Below, in pieces: positions 8,739 through 18,934 of a DNA stretch of 64,000 bases; positions within the stretch are counted from its first letter, which is position 1; each line of letters starts with the position of its first letter. The position numbers and the translations under genes are program-made. The notes beneath the pieces are model-generated. The model did no database searches, was not told the DNA's origin, and worked only from the letters and a program-made list of their open reading frames with translations. This DNA is from Bradyrhizobium diazoefficiens. Its GTDB lineage: Bacteria; Pseudomonadota; Alphaproteobacteria; Rhizobiales; Xanthobacteraceae. Where the stretch lies: positions 124,001-188,000 of the forward strand of contig NZ_JAFCKW010000007.1 in NCBI RefSeq assembly GCF_018129965.1. The letters are read 5' to 3'.

Positions 8739-10036
8739 TCACTGCTCAAATGCTGAAAGGGCCCGTCTTCACGCGGCAGGCATTGATCGTATTGCTTTTG
8801 GGGCTCCTGATAGCGCTCTGTTGCCTGTCGCTCGTCGAAGTCTCTAAACGCTTTGACTACATCCGGTTTGACAAGGAACGCCTTCTGGAGGCGGTTACCG
8901 TCGTAACCGTATTCTCTTGCGTGGTCATCGCGCTGTTTGCGGCAACGCGATTCAGCTTCGGCTACGTGGTCGGACTTAGCCTTTTCATTCTGGTAGCCGG
9001 CTTCCTGTGGATTAACACTTTCTCGCGATACCCCTACGATCACCAACTCGCGCGATTCTCCGCAGCAGTCTCCTTCCTTGCCTTGCTCTCGATGGCGATC
9101 ATCGCACCCTCGCGAGAAAGGCCAAGATTTGAACTTTCGGAACGGGACTCGCGATGGGTCCTGCTGGGGATCGAAATCCTGGCGATCATCACGCTTCTGT
9201 CTGCATCAAGATACAACTTTCGCCTGGTGTCGCTCGATCACATCTATGACTTCCGTCAGGATATTAACTTTCCTGCGCCGATACGCTATGCGATCAGTAT
9301 TTCGCTGAGTGCCTTGCTGCCGTTCGCCTTCGCATCCCGCCTGGAGCGCCGGGAGGCCAAACGGGCCGGGCTCACGCTCTTGATGATGCTCCTCTTCTAT
9401 CCCATCACGCTGAGCAAGCTTGCCCTGTTTGCACCTGCGCTCCTTGTGTGGCTTCTGATCCTGATCTCGATCTTCGAAGCGAGGATCGCCGCAATCCTGT
9501 CCCTTCTGCTGCCTCTCGCGGCTGGCCTGGTCCTGGCCTACCTGACGGCGCCTGAACAGACGGGGCTTACGGAAACCTTTTTCAAGTTGATCAACTTTCG
9601 GATCTTCGCCATCCAGGCGAGCGCGCTGGACATCTATAATTCGTTCTTTTCAACACACCCGCACACTTACTTCTGTCAGATATCACTCCTCAAACCTGTT
9701 ATGGCCTGCCCTTACGACGAACCTCTCTCGGTCGTGATGCAGAATACCTATTCGTTGGGCTACATGAATTCGTCGCTGTTCGCGACCGAAGGGGTGGCAT
9801 CGGTCGGCCTATGGCTGGCGCCGATTTCGGCACTGGCATGCGGCGGAGTTTTTGTCGTCGCAAATTACGCCTCGTTCGGTTTGTCGCCCCGATTCATTCT
9901 GCTGTCCAGCGGCTTGATGCCACAAATCCTCACCAACACGCCCCTGACCACGTCGCTGTTGACGCACGGCCTGGTGTTCCTGATCGCGCTATGGTGGGTG
10001 GCGCCGCGGCCGGCCGGAGAAAACGATCGAACCTAG
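8735..10036 (+). CDS. Polytopic membrane protein, probable O-antigen polymerase (Wzy-like)
   Basis: About 433 residues with ten or more predicted membrane spans and a large hydrophilic loop in the C-terminal half (residues about 275-340). The stretch NTYSLGYMNSSLFATEGVASVG resembles the end of the periplasmic loop in oligosaccharide-repeat polymerases. Wzy proteins join repeat units on undecaprenyl diphosphate at the periplasmic face; they are poorly conserved, so the call rests on topology and context. The GTG at 8735 overlaps the preceding stop (GTGA), implying translational coupling; an ATG at 8750 is the alternative. A second protein of similar type is encoded at 14726-15859. Confidence 0.65.
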   Translation: MITAQMLKGPVFTRQALIVLLLGLLIALCCLSLVEVSKRFDYIRFDKERLLEAVTVVTVFSCVVIALFAATRFSFGYVVGLSLFILVAGFLWINTFSRYPYDHQLARFSAAVSFLALLSMAIIAPSRERPRFELSERDSRWVLLGIEILAIITLLSASRYNFRLVSLDHIYDFRQDINFPAPIRYAISISLSALLPFAFASRLERREAKRAGLTLLMMLLFYPITLSKLALFAPALLVWLLILISIFEARIAAILSLLLPLAAGLVLAYLTAPEQTGLTETFFKLINFRIFAIQASALDIYNSFFSTHPHTYFCQISLLKPVMACPYDEPLSVVMQNTYSLGYMNSSLFATEGVASVGLWLAPISALACGGVFVVANYASFGLSPRFILLSSGLMPQILTNTPLTTSLLTHGLVFLIALWWVAPRPAGENDRT

Positions 10037-10093
10037 GTCTGGTCGTTCTTAGAATGAGACGGACGTTAGGCTTCGGGCCCGGTTAAAGCGCGT

Positions 10094-10960
10094 TCAGGCA
10101 TTTGCCAGGTTGCGAAGGTAGAGCGCGTAGTCGCCCTTTCCCATATCGGTGGCCAACCGCTGGAGTTGAGCGCGGTCTATGTAGCCCTGGTTGAACGCAA
10201 CCTCCTCGGGACAAGCGATACGGAAGCCCTGCCTTTTCTCGACCGTCGCGACGAACTCCGCGGCATCGAGCAGGCTTTCCGGCGTCCCCGCATCCAGCCA
10301 GGCGAAGCCGCGTCCCAACTGCTCGACGTGCAGTTGGTCGCGCTCGAGATAAAGCCTGTTCAGATCGGTGATTTCCAGTTCGCCACGGGCAGAGGGCCTG
10401 ATGCTCGACGCGAAATCCGTTACTTGTTCGTCGTAGAAATAGAGACCCGTGACTGCGAAGTTCGACTTCGGCTTCGTCGGCTTCTCCTCAATCGAGCGAG
10501 CCTTTCGTCCCTCGTCGAATTCAACCACGCCATATCGGTTTGGGTCGGCCACCTGGTACGCGAAAACAGTAGCTCCCGTCGTCCGGCCTGCGGCATTCGA
10601 CAACATTTGATGGAGCCCGTGGCCGAAGAATATGTTGTCTCCGAGGATGAGTGCCGAGCGCGAGCCCGCGACGAAATCAGCGCCGATGATGAAGGCTTGG
10701 GCGAGCCCCCCCGGGGTCGGCTGCTGCGCATAGGAAAGATTCAACCCCCAGCGACTGCCGTCTCCAAGAAGGGCCTGGAACTGGGGCAGATCGTGCGGTG
10801 TCGTGATGATCAGGATATCACGGATTCCCGCGAGCATCAGGGTAGTGAGGGGATAGTACACCATGGGCTTGTCGTAGACCGGCAGCAACTGCTTCGAGGT
10901 CACCAACGTCATTGGATACAGCCGCGTCCCGCTGCCGCCGGCAAGAATGATTCCTCTCAA
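10094..10960 (-). CDS. rfbA: Glucose-1-phosphate thymidylyltransferase
   Basis: A 288-residue cytoplasmic nucleotidyltransferase making dTDP-glucose from dTTP and glucose 1-phosphate. The N-terminus [16 protein letters not shown] is the nucleotide loop; [26 protein letters not shown] and [19 protein letters not shown] are RmlA hallmarks. The start is TTG at 10960 with GGGAGG six bases upstream; the longer frame runs into rfbD. It is the last gene of the minus-strand dTDP-sugar operon and lies 11 bp after rfbD. It supplies both the rhamnose and the amino-sugar branches. Confidence 0.95.
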   Translation of the reverse strand: MRGIILAGGSGTRLYPMTLVTSKQLLPVYDKPMVYYPLTTLMLAGIRDILIITTPHDLPQFQALLGDGSRWGLNLSYAQQPTPGGLAQAFIIGADFVAGSRSALILGDNIFFGHGLHQMLSNAAGRTTGATVFAYQVADPNRYGVVEFDEGRKARSIEEKPTKPKSNFAVTGLYFYDEQVTDFASSIRPSARGELEITDLNRLYLERDQLHVEQLGRGFAWLDAGTPESLLDAAEFVATVEKRQGFRIACPEEVAFNQGYIDRAQLQRLATDMGKGDYALYLRNLANA

Positions 10961-10971
10961 GATGAGCCTCC

Positions 10972-11859
10972 CTACTCCTGTGAGATCCGAGCGAGGCAGT
11001 CGTCGAGCGACGTCTGCAGCGCGGGTAGCCGGATGTCGAAAACCGAATGCAGGCGTTTGGTCGACAGGCACGAGTTTTTCGGACGAATGGCGCCAACCGG
11101 ATATTCGGCAGTCGCGACCGGAACGATCTCGTTCGCTTCCGCGGGATGATCGTCGCGTTTCATTTCGATGAGACGGGCGAAGTCGTACCAGGTAAGGGCA
11201 TCGGGGCCCGCGATGTGCGTTATTCCGGAATAGTCGGATCGCCAGCCCGTCCGAACCACCTGGCGCGCCATTATGATGGTAGCCCGAGCGAGATCCGGCG
11301 CATAGGTCGGACAGCCTGTTTGATCATTGACGACCCTGAGAAGTTCGCCTGCAACAAGCTTGCGCCAGATCGTCCGGACGAAGTTAGAGCCAAACGGCGC
11401 ATACACCCAGGATGTCCTCAGAACGATGTGCCGGGAGTTTGCCAGCATCACGGCTCGCTCTCCCTCCAGTTTCGACCGTCCATATACGTTCTGCGGATTG
11501 GGCTCGTCTCGTTCTTCGTAGGGGCCGGACTTCCTTCCATCGAAGACGTAATCAGTCGAGAAGTGAATCACGGGGACGTGCTCGCTGGCTGCCGCAGCAG
11601 CAACCTCGCCTGCACCGTCGCGATTGATCGCGAATGCGAAATCCGGTTCGTCTTCGGCCTTGTCGACAGCAGTATATGCCGCTGCGTTGACGACGATGTC
11701 TGGGTGGAATTGAGATATGGCCGCAGTTACCGTTCCGGGCCGCAACAGATCAGCATCGGAACGGCCGACAGAATGAAGTACGAGGTCATTCTCGCCTGCA
11801 GCCGCTTCGCGCAACGATCGGGCGACCTGCCCTTCGCGACCGACAACGAGGAGCCTCAC
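10972..11859 (-). CDS. rfbD: dTDP-4-dehydrorhamnose reductase
   Basis: A 295-residue NAD(P)H-dependent extended short-chain dehydrogenase that makes the last step to dTDP-L-rhamnose. It shows the RmlD-type nucleotide motif [12 protein letters not shown] at the N-terminus, [23 protein letters not shown] and the catalytic Tyr-x3-Lys in [10 protein letters not shown]. Start and the rfbB stop overlap as ATGA (11856-11859), indicating coupling. Length is typical. Confidence 0.95.
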   Translation of the reverse strand: MRLLVVGREGQVARSLREAAAGENDLVLHSVGRSDADLLRPGTVTAAISQFHPDIVVNAAAYTAVDKAEDEPDFAFAINRDGAGEVAAAAASEHVPVIHFSTDYVFDGRKSGPYEERDEPNPQNVYGRSKLEGERAVMLANSRHIVLRTSWVYAPFGSNFVRTIWRKLVAGELLRVVNDQTGCPTYAPDLARATIIMARQVVRTGWRSDYSGITHIAGPDALTWYDFARLIEMKRDDHPAEANEIVPVATAEYPVGAIRPKNSCLSTKRLHSVFDIRLPALQTSLDDCLARISQE

Positions 11860-12914
11860 GCGACGCCTTGCCCGATAAGACCGAGGCGCTTGCCGCTATA
11901 GACGCCTTCGCGCAGGGGACGCCACCAATCAGCGCGGTCCATGTACCAGCGCACCGTCTTCTCGATTCCGGTCTCGAACGTCTCACTGGCGCGCCAGCCG
12001 AGTTCGCCTTCCAGCTTCGATGCGTCGATCGCGTAGCGCTGGTCGTGTCCGGGACGATCCTCGACGAACGAGATAAGCTCCTCGTACGATTTGTCGGTCG
12101 GTTGCAGACGGTCGAGCAGGCTGCAGATCTGCCGCACCACGTCCAGGTTGGTCTTTTCGTTGCCTCCACCCACGTTGTAGGTCTCGCCCGGTCGCCCCTT
12201 AGCGAGGATGGTCGCGAGTGCGCGCGCATGATCTTCCACATAGAGCCAATCGCGAATATTCAAGCCGTTACCGTAAATCGGCAGCGCTTTTCCTTCGAGC
12301 GCATTAAGGATCATCAGCGGGATCAGCTTCTCGGGAAACTGGCAGGGCCCATAATTATTGGAGCAGTTTGAAACCATCACCGGCAGACCGTAGGTCCGGT
12401 GCCAGGCCTTCGCCAGATGATCTGAGCCGGCCTTGCTCGCGGAATAAGGAGAGCTGGGATCGTAGGGAGTGGACTCGGTAAAGGCGCCCTCCGCGCCCAG
12501 AGACCCGTAGACCTCGTCGGTGGACACATGCACGAAGCGAAAAGACTGGGCCACGCCCGGATTGCGCTCGACATAGCGACGCGACACGTCCAGCAAAGTG
12601 AAGGTCCCGAGAAGATTCGTTCGCACGAAAACCTCTGCATGCCCGATCGAACGGTCGACATGAGTTTCGGCGGCCAGGTGAACGACGGCGCCTGGCTCAT
12701 ACGTCCGAAACACGGACTCAACGGTATCCCTGTCGCAGATATCGCCCTTCTCGAAAGCGTATCTCGGGCTGCTCGAGACCGGAGCGAGGGAGGCCAGATT
12801 GCCAGCGTAACTCAGGTTATCCAGCACCACCACGTCGAGCCCGAGACGGGAGATGAAATGACGGCAGACTTCCGATCCGATGAACCCGGCCCCGCCCGTC
12901 ACAAGAACCCTCAT
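11856..12914 (-). CDS. rfbB: dTDP-glucose 4,6-dehydratase
   Basis: A 352-residue NAD-dependent dehydratase that converts dTDP-glucose to dTDP-4-keto-6-deoxyglucose, the branch point for rhamnose and 3-amino sugars here. Motifs: [14 protein letters not shown] at the N-terminus, [22 protein letters not shown] (catalytic Asp-Glu pair) and [11 protein letters not shown] (Tyr-x3-Lys). The ATG at 12914 is preferred over GTG 12920 because AGG lies about five bases upstream of it. It is 14 bp downstream of rfbC and overlaps rfbD by 4 bp. Confidence 0.95.
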   Translation of the reverse strand: MRVLVTGGAGFIGSEVCRHFISRLGLDVVVLDNLSYAGNLASLAPVSSSPRYAFEKGDICDRDTVESVFRTYEPGAVVHLAAETHVDRSIGHAEVFVRTNLLGTFTLLDVSRRYVERNPGVAQSFRFVHVSTDEVYGSLGAEGAFTESTPYDPSSPYSASKAGSDHLAKAWHRTYGLPVMVSNCSNNYGPCQFPEKLIPLMILNALEGKALPIYGNGLNIRDWLYVEDHARALATILAKGRPGETYNVGGGNEKTNLDVVRQICSLLDRLQPTDKSYEELISFVEDRPGHDQRYAIDASKLEGELGWRASETFETGIEKTVRWYMDRADWWRPLREGVYSGKRLGLIGQGVA

Positions 12915-12928
12915 GATCACCTACAGCT

Positions 12929-13483
12929 TCAATTGGAGGGCCGTACCAGCTCGCCCAGGCGCGGAAGATTGCGATCCTTGTCCGACAAGATCGCCTCGGC
13001 CGAAGCAATGCCCCAATCAATCTGGAGCTCGGGATCGTCCCAGGCGATCCCTCGTTCATGACCGGGCGAGTAGTAGTCGGTGGTCTTATAGATCACCTCG
13101 CAATTATCGTCTAGCGTGATATAGCCGTGCGCGAAGCCCGGCGGCACCCAGAGCTGCTGCCAGTTCGCCTCGGACAGCTCTACGGCGATATGCTTCGCAA
13201 AGGTCGGGGACCTCTCGCGGACGTCCACCGCGACGTCGAGAATCGTCCCTCTCGAGCACCTCACGAGCTTCCCCTGCGCTCGAGGTTCCAGCTGGTAGTG
13301 CAAGCCACGTACGCTGCCCCTGCGTTTCGTCACGACGTGATTGTCCTGCACGAAGGCCGCGTCGACGCCATGTGCAGCAAGGAAGTCGGCACGAAACGTT
13401 TCCGAGAACGAGCCACGTTGGTCGTCATGCCGCAGCGGTGTCAGCAGCAGGACGTCCGGGATGCTCAAACGTTCAATTTTCAT
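12929..13483 (-). CDS. rfbC: dTDP-4-dehydrorhamnose 3,5-epimerase
   Basis: A 184-residue cupin-fold epimerase. GSVRGLHYQL carries the catalytic His, VQDNHVVTKR and WVPPGFAHGYITL are family motifs, and IYKTTDYYSPGHERGIAWDDP includes the acid Tyr region. It epimerises dTDP-4-keto-6-deoxyglucose at C3 and C5 before RfbD reduction. The ATG at 13483 (MKIERL) gives the normal RmlC length; the longer open frame adds 18 unrelated residues. The complete rfbCBDA set makes this operon self-sufficient for dTDP-L-rhamnose. Confidence 0.95.
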   Translation of the reverse strand: MKIERLSIPDVLLLTPLRHDDQRGSFSETFRADFLAAHGVDAAFVQDNHVVTKRRGSVRGLHYQLEPRAQGKLVRCSRGTILDVAVDVRERSPTFAKHIAVELSEANWQQLWVPPGFAHGYITLDDNCEVIYKTTDYYSPGHERGIAWDDPELQIDWGIASAEAILSDKDRNLPRLGELVRPSN

Positions 13484-13533
13484 GAGTGCCGTCCAGCAAG
13501 GTTGAGCGTGTTCAGTGGCTCCGGGCGAAATCG

Positions 13534-14544
13534 TCAAATCCGCCCGAACACCGCCGCGAGATTGAGAGCGAGATTTTCAATGGCCGTCTGCCGATAGACC
13601 CCCGACTGCCAAAATAGCGACATTCGTCTCGGCAACCAAGCGGCTCGCGCCCTCGCGAAAATGTCGAGGATTGCGACGTTCTCCGGACGCAATTCGTCGC
13701 GAACCTGATTGAGCAGCTCTACATTGATCTCGTTCCATTGGGCCATTTGCCCGGACATAAGACCAAGCGCTCTCGTAAGGCGCGCCTGGATGCCGACATT
13801 CTTTCCGAACACGTTCTCCCCGTGCTGCCGGTAGGCAAGGCTGGGCCGAGGATCGTAGTGCACCCGTCCCCCAACTCCAGTGATCACCTGATAAGTCCAC
13901 CAATCGTGTGCAACCATCTGCGCTTCCATCGGCGTTTTCTGGAGCGCCAGCCGGCTTGCCACGTTGAAGATCATGGTGTTGCCACCGCCGAGATTTTGAA
14001 CCAGCGCATTGGCAAAACAGGGCATTCGCTTGAACTCTCGCGAAAAACCCATCGGCTCTCCCTGCCGGGTGACGAGCTGGGTACGCGTGCAGAAGAGCGC
14101 CGGCTCGTCCTGCGGAATCTGCTCGAACCACGCGACAGCATCCGCCAGCTTGTGATCGAACCAGACGTCGTCCTGGTCGCTGTAGCCGAACAAGTCTCCC
14201 GAGACTTCCGGACTCCTGACCATTGACACGAAATTCTGCCAGAAGCCCTTTTGCGGTCCGCGAAGGATGACCACAGGCTGCGATACGGTTTTTGCGAACT
14301 CGTCGACCAGCGCCAGGGTGCCGTCGGACGAGCCGTCGTCGGATACCACGAGTTCCCAGTTCGGATAAGTCTGGGCGCGATAGGACTCGAGCTGCTGGCG
14401 AATGAACTCGGCCCCATTCCGGGCCGCAAGCAGGATCGTGACTTTGGGGTGTTTGGACAATTGGAATTCCGCTCGCGTGCTGGTCGCCGAGGATTCACTC
14501 AAGAGCTGGACCGAGGCCCCGAACCAAGACGCGCTGCGTACCAA
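13534..14544 (-). CDS. Family 2 glycosyltransferase, rhamnosyltransferase-like
   Basis: Up to 336 residues with a GT-A fold at the N-terminus: VTILLAARNGAEFIRQQLES, VVSDDGSSDGT (nucleotide-binding Asp pair) and SDQDDVWFDHKL (metal-binding DxD region; SDQDDVW is typical of GT2 rhamnosyltransferases). Being 50 bp upstream of rfbC in the rhamnose operon supports an L-rhamnosyl donor. The start is uncertain: the frame opens at a TTG (14544), and another TTG at 14502 would begin closer to the conserved domain; no ATG precedes the domain. Confidence 0.85.
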   Translation of the reverse strand: MVRSASWFGASVQLLSESSATSTRAEFQLSKHPKVTILLAARNGAEFIRQQLESYRAQTYPNWELVVSDDGSSDGTLALVDEFAKTVSQPVVILRGPQKGFWQNFVSMVRSPEVSGDLFGYSDQDDVWFDHKLADAVAWFEQIPQDEPALFCTRTQLVTRQGEPMGFSREFKRMPCFANALVQNLGGGNTMIFNVASRLALQKTPMEAQMVAHDWWTYQVITGVGGRVHYDPRPSLAYRQHGENVFGKNVGIQARLTRALGLMSGQMAQWNEINVELLNQVRDELRPENVAILDIFARARAAWLPRRMSLFWQSGVYRQTAIENLALNLAAVFGRI

Positions 14545-14725
14545 ATCTTACTGACCCTTTCCACGCCCTTGTCGGGGAGGCTGGCACAATTCAGCCGGAT
14601 CACGGCGCGACGTGGCCGCCCCTTAGGCGGAAAATGGTCGGGACCGCTTCCTGACAACGTAGTCTCGCAGAAGGGCGCTCACCAGTCCCGCAGTCAGCCC
14701 CATAACGAGGCCGACGCGTCTTCAA

Positions 14726-15859
14726 TCAGCCCCCCTTCCTCCATTCAGGCGCACGATCAGGGAGAAAATGCCCGGCAACCGGGATCATCAAACAGAGCGC
14801 TACGAACCCGAAATTCGTCCATGTAAAGGCCTGAGGGGCAAACGGGCACATGACGGACACATAGGCGATGCGGAGAAAAATCAAGAAGCGCCACACCGAG
14901 ATACTTCCGCGCAAAAGCACGATGCTCCATAGCAGCATGCCATAGAGGAGCAGCACGCTGAGAAACGCGCCTCTCCATCCTGCAGCCATCAAGAATGGAA
15001 AGAACTCCGTACCAACATTAATCTTAGGCGCATCGAGGGGAATATCCGTCCCGAGCGTTTCCACGGAGCCACTGAAGGGAACGAGCTGGCTGACCAGGAA
15101 AGCAGCGTTGTGATAGTTCTTGGCCAGGATCGAGGAGAAATTGTAGACGCCTGCGCTCACATAGAGCAGCAGCCACTTTGCACCGTCCGGAGACTTTTCG
15201 AACAAAGTACTCCAGGGCAGATCGAGATGGTTCAAGGTCCCCGAACGAACCGAGCCCAGCAGTGAAAAGGCAGCTAATCCTCCAAACAAGAGAGGCACTA
15301 CGACCGTCCAGGAAAGCAGCGCTGATTTTTTCCGCTGCAGAAGAAAAGTCAGCACCAACGAGAATATGGCCGCGAACAGACGATTCCGGTCAATCACCAG
15401 GATTGGGAAGATCAGACCGAACGCCACCAGCGAGATCCGAAGGGCTTTGCCCTCAAAGCACAGCAATGCGAGCGGCGGCAGAATCCAGCTCAAATTCGAG
15501 ATGTGGCGGACGTGATTGCGACCGTTGTCGAACGTTGCGTACAAGGTGGGATCGACGATGAGAGGGATCGGAAAAACGGTCAAGTCGATGACGCAGAACA
15601 CGACAACGAGCCAGCAAAGAGCGGCAGCGATCGCTCCCTGACGCGTTCCGGTGAAATCCATTCCCGCAAATGACTGCAGCGGCGGCAGATGAATATTGAG
15701 GATGAAGTCCAGCATGACGATGGCGACGGCGGCCATCATGAAGAAAAGCACGCCGCCCAGCATGCTCGCCGAAACTTGGAAGCTGAGGAGCATCACCGAC
15801 ACCGCAAGCAGGATCGGGAGCGCCAGATAGAAAGATGGATAGCGCACCACCTCGTTCAC
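14726..15859 (-). CDS. Polytopic membrane protein, second Wzy-like candidate
   Basis: A 377-residue inner-membrane protein with about ten hydrophobic segments and a long hydrophilic stretch between residues about 215 and 285. The latter includes a SLVPFSG-like SQLVPFSGSVETLGTDIP, which in polymerases precedes the final spans. The start is GTG at 15859 with GGGAG eight bases upstream. It lies in the dTDP-sugar operon between the aminotransferase and the GT2, which suggests polymerisation or ligation of the repeat unit built by that operon. No sequence motif proves this; an acyltransferase or flippase role cannot be excluded. Confidence 0.6.
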   Translation of the reverse strand: MNEVVRYPSFYLALPILLAVSVMLLSFQVSASMLGGVLFFMMAAVAIVMLDFILNIHLPPLQSFAGMDFTGTRQGAIAAALCWLVVVFCVIDLTVFPIPLIVDPTLYATFDNGRNHVRHISNLSWILPPLALLCFEGKALRISLVAFGLIFPILVIDRNRLFAAIFSLVLTFLLQRKKSALLSWTVVVPLLFGGLAAFSLLGSVRSGTLNHLDLPWSTLFEKSPDGAKWLLLYVSAGVYNFSSILAKNYHNAAFLVSQLVPFSGSVETLGTDIPLDAPKINVGTEFFPFLMAAGWRGAFLSVLLLYGMLLWSIVLLRGSISVWRFLIFLRIAYVSVMCPFAPQAFTWTNFGFVALCLMIPVAGHFLPDRAPEWRKGG

Positions 15860-15941
15860 CGCAGGGCTCCCGATCGCGCTGGTGCCGAACCGGAAGAGGC
15901 ACCGGCCCTCAGCGAGCCGAACATCAGGTCATTCCAGGAAC

Positions 15942-17045
15942 CTAGAACTCGCAGCATGCGGATATGACTTTTGCGACCTCATCGTCCCGCAGGGTTGGCC
16001 CGAGTGGAAGGCTGAGAACCTCGCGGTGAAGTCGCTCCGAGATCGGAAGCGGCTGGTGATGCAGGCCCGAATACGCCTTTTGCAGGTGTGGAGCGACCGG
16101 ATAGTGAATCAGCGTTTGAATATCGCGCGATGCGAGATGACGCTGCAACGCCTCGCGCTGCTCGCATTGCACGACGAAGACATGCCAGACGTGGGTGGAC
16201 GGATCGCCGGCCAGATAGGGGAGCCTGATTTTTGGATTCTTGATCCCGTCCAGATAGGTCGCGGCAATTCGCCGGCGCGATGCGATCTCCTCGTCTATGT
16301 ATTTCAGCTTGACGCGCAGCATGGCTGCCTGGATCTCGTCCAGGCGCGAATTAATTCCTTCGCATTCGTGATAGTATTTGACTTTCGAGCCGTAGTTTCG
16401 AAGCGCGCGGAGCCGCTCCGCCAACACGTCATCATTCGTCAGGACCGCGCCCGCGTCGCCGAGAGCACCGAGGTTCTTGGTGGGGAAGAAGCTGAAGGCT
16501 GCGGCGTCGCCGAACGCGCCGGCCTTGACGCCGCCGTGCATCGCACCATGGGCCTGTGCGGCATCCTCGATCAGCAGGATATCGCGTGCTCGCGCGATCG
16601 CCGCCAATTCCGGCATGGACGCCAACTGTCCGTAGAGATGAACTGCCATGATGGCGCGCGTCTTCGGACCCATCGCCCGCGAGACGCGCTCCGGATCGAT
16701 GTTGAAGGTGCGCGGATCCGGCTCGACAAGAACCGGCTTCAGGCGGTTCTGTGTGATCGCGAGAATCGTCGCAATGAAGGTATTGGCAGGCACGATGATC
16801 TCGTCACCCTCGGCTATCCTGCCAAGCGCGATGTAGGCACGCAGCGTCAGGATCAGGGCATCCAGCCCGTTGCCCACGCCGATGCAGAAACGCGTACCGC
16901 AGTAATCGGCGAATTCACGCTCAAAAGAGTTGAGTTCCTCTCCGAGGATATACCATCCCGACTCGATCACACGGGACGCAGCCGCCTTGAGCTCGTCCAT
17001 GTAGGGCGCGTTGGCCGCCTGGAGGCTGAGAAACGGAACGGTCAT
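15942..17045 (-). CDS. dTDP-3-keto-6-deoxyhexose aminotransferase (FdtB/QdtB type, DegT/DnrJ family)
   Basis: A 367-residue PLP enzyme. [18 protein letters not shown] at the start, [24 protein letters not shown] (Asp161 to the pyridine nitrogen) and [17 protein letters not shown] (Schiff-base Lys190) fit the 3-aminotransferase subgroup. It would transfer an amino group from glutamate to the 3-keto sugar produced by the FdtA/QdtA homologue of the same operon, giving dTDP-Fuc3N or dTDP-Qui3N. Its ATG overlaps the stop of the upstream GNAT gene (17042-17045). Confidence 0.88.
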   Translation of the reverse strand: MTVPFLSLQAANAPYMDELKAAASRVIESGWYILGEELNSFEREFADYCGTRFCIGVGNGLDALILTLRAYIALGRIAEGDEIIVPANTFIATILAITQNRLKPVLVEPDPRTFNIDPERVSRAMGPKTRAIMAVHLYGQLASMPELAAIARARDILLIEDAAQAHGAMHGGVKAGAFGDAAAFSFFPTKNLGALGDAGAVLTNDDVLAERLRALRNYGSKVKYYHECEGINSRLDEIQAAMLRVKLKYIDEEIASRRRIAATYLDGIKNPKIRLPYLAGDPSTHVWHVFVVQCEQREALQRHLASRDIQTLIHYPVAPHLQKAYSGLHHQPLPISERLHREVLSLPLGPTLRDDEVAKVISACCEF

Positions 17046-17977
17046 TTCAGATCCATCTCGTAAAAATCGTGAACGACACCGCGCCCTCCAAAGCCTTCCT
17101 TCTGCGCCACCAGTCCCTCGTTGAGGACGCGTCCCGACTGCTCGGTGGAAATTCCGAAGCTAAAATAGCGCCTGTCACCATATTGGTTGGTGACGAGTTC
17201 CGAGATGACGAGATCGAGCGCGCCGTGCGCACGACCGAAATCGCTCGAGGCCAAATATTGCGTGTGCACCGTACTGCCGAAATCGTAGATGAGCGCCCCC
17301 GCCTGGAGCAGCCCCTCCGCCCGCGCTTCGTACAGGACAATACGATCCGGAAACCGCGACTTCAGCAGTTGCAACTCCGAGAGGGAGTGAACCACCTGCC
17401 TGCCGCGCTCGTTCGCCTGCCGGCAAAGCAATTCGTGGAACTCATCCAGACGATCCGACGCGGCCACGACGAGATTCGCTTTCCTGGCCTTGTTGATCGT
17501 CCACTTCCGCCCTTTCGAGTATTTTGGAGCCTTGCCGATCTCGACGACTGACGAGATGTCGCGACGCTGCAAACGCGCGCCCATCCGGAAAAGGGCGTAC
17601 AAGTCTTCCTCGGACGGATAGCGATGAAAGACGTGTGGAACCGCCTTGTAGACCATCTTGTCCCGGCCCGCGGACGCATAGTGCGCAGCTATCTTCTCGA
17701 AAGCTTCCAACGTCGACTGGGCCCGCAGCTCCGTGGTTGCCAGCAGTCCGCCATAGGTCAGCCCCCCGTGACTGCTGATCGTGTCGCCGTGCAAGCTTGC
17801 CGGAAAAACGGCACAAGGCTGATCATCCTGCAGAACGATCAGCGACTGATCGATGAAGCGATCCGAATGATAGTCCATATAGGAGCGGAGGTGCAGGAAA
17901 TTACCGGTTCTGGACTGCAGGACAATTCCATTCCAGGCAGCCTCGTCCTGAGCCGAATATGATCGAACGCTGATCAT
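17042..17977 (-). CDS. GNAT/FemAB-like acyltransferase
   Basis: A 311-residue cytoplasmic protein of the GNAT-fold FemAB-related group. Supporting segments are [18 protein letters not shown] near the N-terminus, the basic [18 protein letters not shown] in the centre, and a C-terminal half with [31 protein letters not shown] and [12 protein letters not shown]. Such proteins appear beside FdtB/QdtB genes and could add an acetyl or aminoacyl group to the 3-amino sugar. The operon also contains a hexapeptide-repeat acyltransferase, so one of the two may act elsewhere on the repeat unit. It overlaps the aminotransferase gene by 4 bp. Confidence 0.7.
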   Translation of the reverse strand: MISVRSYSAQDEAAWNGIVLQSRTGNFLHLRSYMDYHSDRFIDQSLIVLQDDQPCAVFPASLHGDTISSHGGLTYGGLLATTELRAQSTLEAFEKIAAHYASAGRDKMVYKAVPHVFHRYPSEEDLYALFRMGARLQRRDISSVVEIGKAPKYSKGRKWTINKARKANLVVAASDRLDEFHELLCRQANERGRQVVHSLSELQLLKSRFPDRIVLYEARAEGLLQAGALIYDFGSTVHTQYLASSDFGRAHGALDLVISELVTNQYGDRRYFSFGISTEQSGRVLNEGLVAQKEGFGGRGVVHDFYEMDLK

Positions 17978-17989
17978 TCTTCCTGTCCA

Positions 17990-18925
17990 TCAGCCCTGGC
18001 CGAGCACGCCCTTCGCACGCGCCAGCCCGAAGCCGTCGGCGCCCATGTCATTCCCATTGTAGAACATCAGAATGCTATCGCGATGTTGAATCAACGCCGG
18101 ATAGCATAGGGTACGAGAGTCCCAGCCTGAAGAGCTCAGGGAGATGCCGACATCCTCGTCCTTGCGGACCCACTCGATTCCGTCAACTGAACAAGCAATG
18201 CCGGGCAGGTACGAGCCCGATGTGGTTCCATAGGTGAAGTACATGACGTACTTGCCACCGATCCTGTAGACACGCGGCCGTCCAACCCGGTACTCGTCGC
18301 CGCTTGGCTTGAGGCATTCGCGCCCGAGCCTAGGCACCTCGAGCAGATCAGAGCTTTCAACGTAGCGAATGTGATACTGAGGATAGGGCTTGCCGCCCAT
18401 GTACTCCCATCCATCGCCGCATGCAAACCAGAGCTTCCATCGCCCCTGATCGAACATTGCGGAATGCACGGCGCCAATCGTCGTCTGGGCCGGACCGCGG
18501 TCGAGGATCGGTGCTTCCGACACTCTGGAAAAGCTGTCGCCGCCGTCGGTCGATCTTGCCAGCCCCGTGAAAGCCAGGAACTTCGCCTTGGCGACGAGCT
18601 GAAATCCGACATAGAACATGTAGATGCCGTCAAGTCCCGGGACGACATCACCGAGAATGACGCCGTTATCGTCGAAGCAGCCGTCCCGGCCGATATCGAG
18701 TGCCGGCCGCCGAGAGACCCCGACGATCCTGGCGGGCGCATCCGCAAGCACATCGACATAGCCGATGCGGCTTACGCCCCCATCGTCCCTGAATCCCGCA
18801 TAGACGCGAATGATGTCGTCATTCAGACGCATCGGCGTCGGCGTCAGCGCAGAGTTCGCCATCCAGCTTCCGACGCAATGGTCGGATGTCCGGAAGATCA
18901 GTCCTTGTTTTTCCCAACTGAACAT
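17990..18925 (-). CDS. Five-bladed beta-propeller, glycosidase-like protein
   Basis: A 311-residue protein with repeated blade-like strands typical of the GH43/GH32/GH130 clan: IRVYAGFRDDGGVSRIGY, IYMFYVGFQL, WKLWFACGDGWEY, YVMYFTYGT and ILMFYNGNDMGADGFGLA. No signal peptide is evident, so the protein should be cytoplasmic. Related open frames occur in O-antigen clusters with no known reaction; a glycoside phosphorylase, a transferase or a binding scaffold are all possible. It sits 12 bp upstream of the GNAT gene in the dTDP-amino-sugar operon and 9 bp after the NeuD-like gene. Confidence 0.65.
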   Translation of the reverse strand: MFSWEKQGLIFRTSDHCVGSWMANSALTPTPMRLNDDIIRVYAGFRDDGGVSRIGYVDVLADAPARIVGVSRRPALDIGRDGCFDDNGVILGDVVPGLDGIYMFYVGFQLVAKAKFLAFTGLARSTDGGDSFSRVSEAPILDRGPAQTTIGAVHSAMFDQGRWKLWFACGDGWEYMGGKPYPQYHIRYVESSDLLEVPRLGRECLKPSGDEYRVGRPRVYRIGGKYVMYFTYGTTSGSYLPGIACSVDGIEWVRKDEDVGISLSSSGWDSRTLCYPALIQHRDSILMFYNGNDMGADGFGLARAKGVLGQG

Positions 18926-18934
18926 CCGGGCCGC

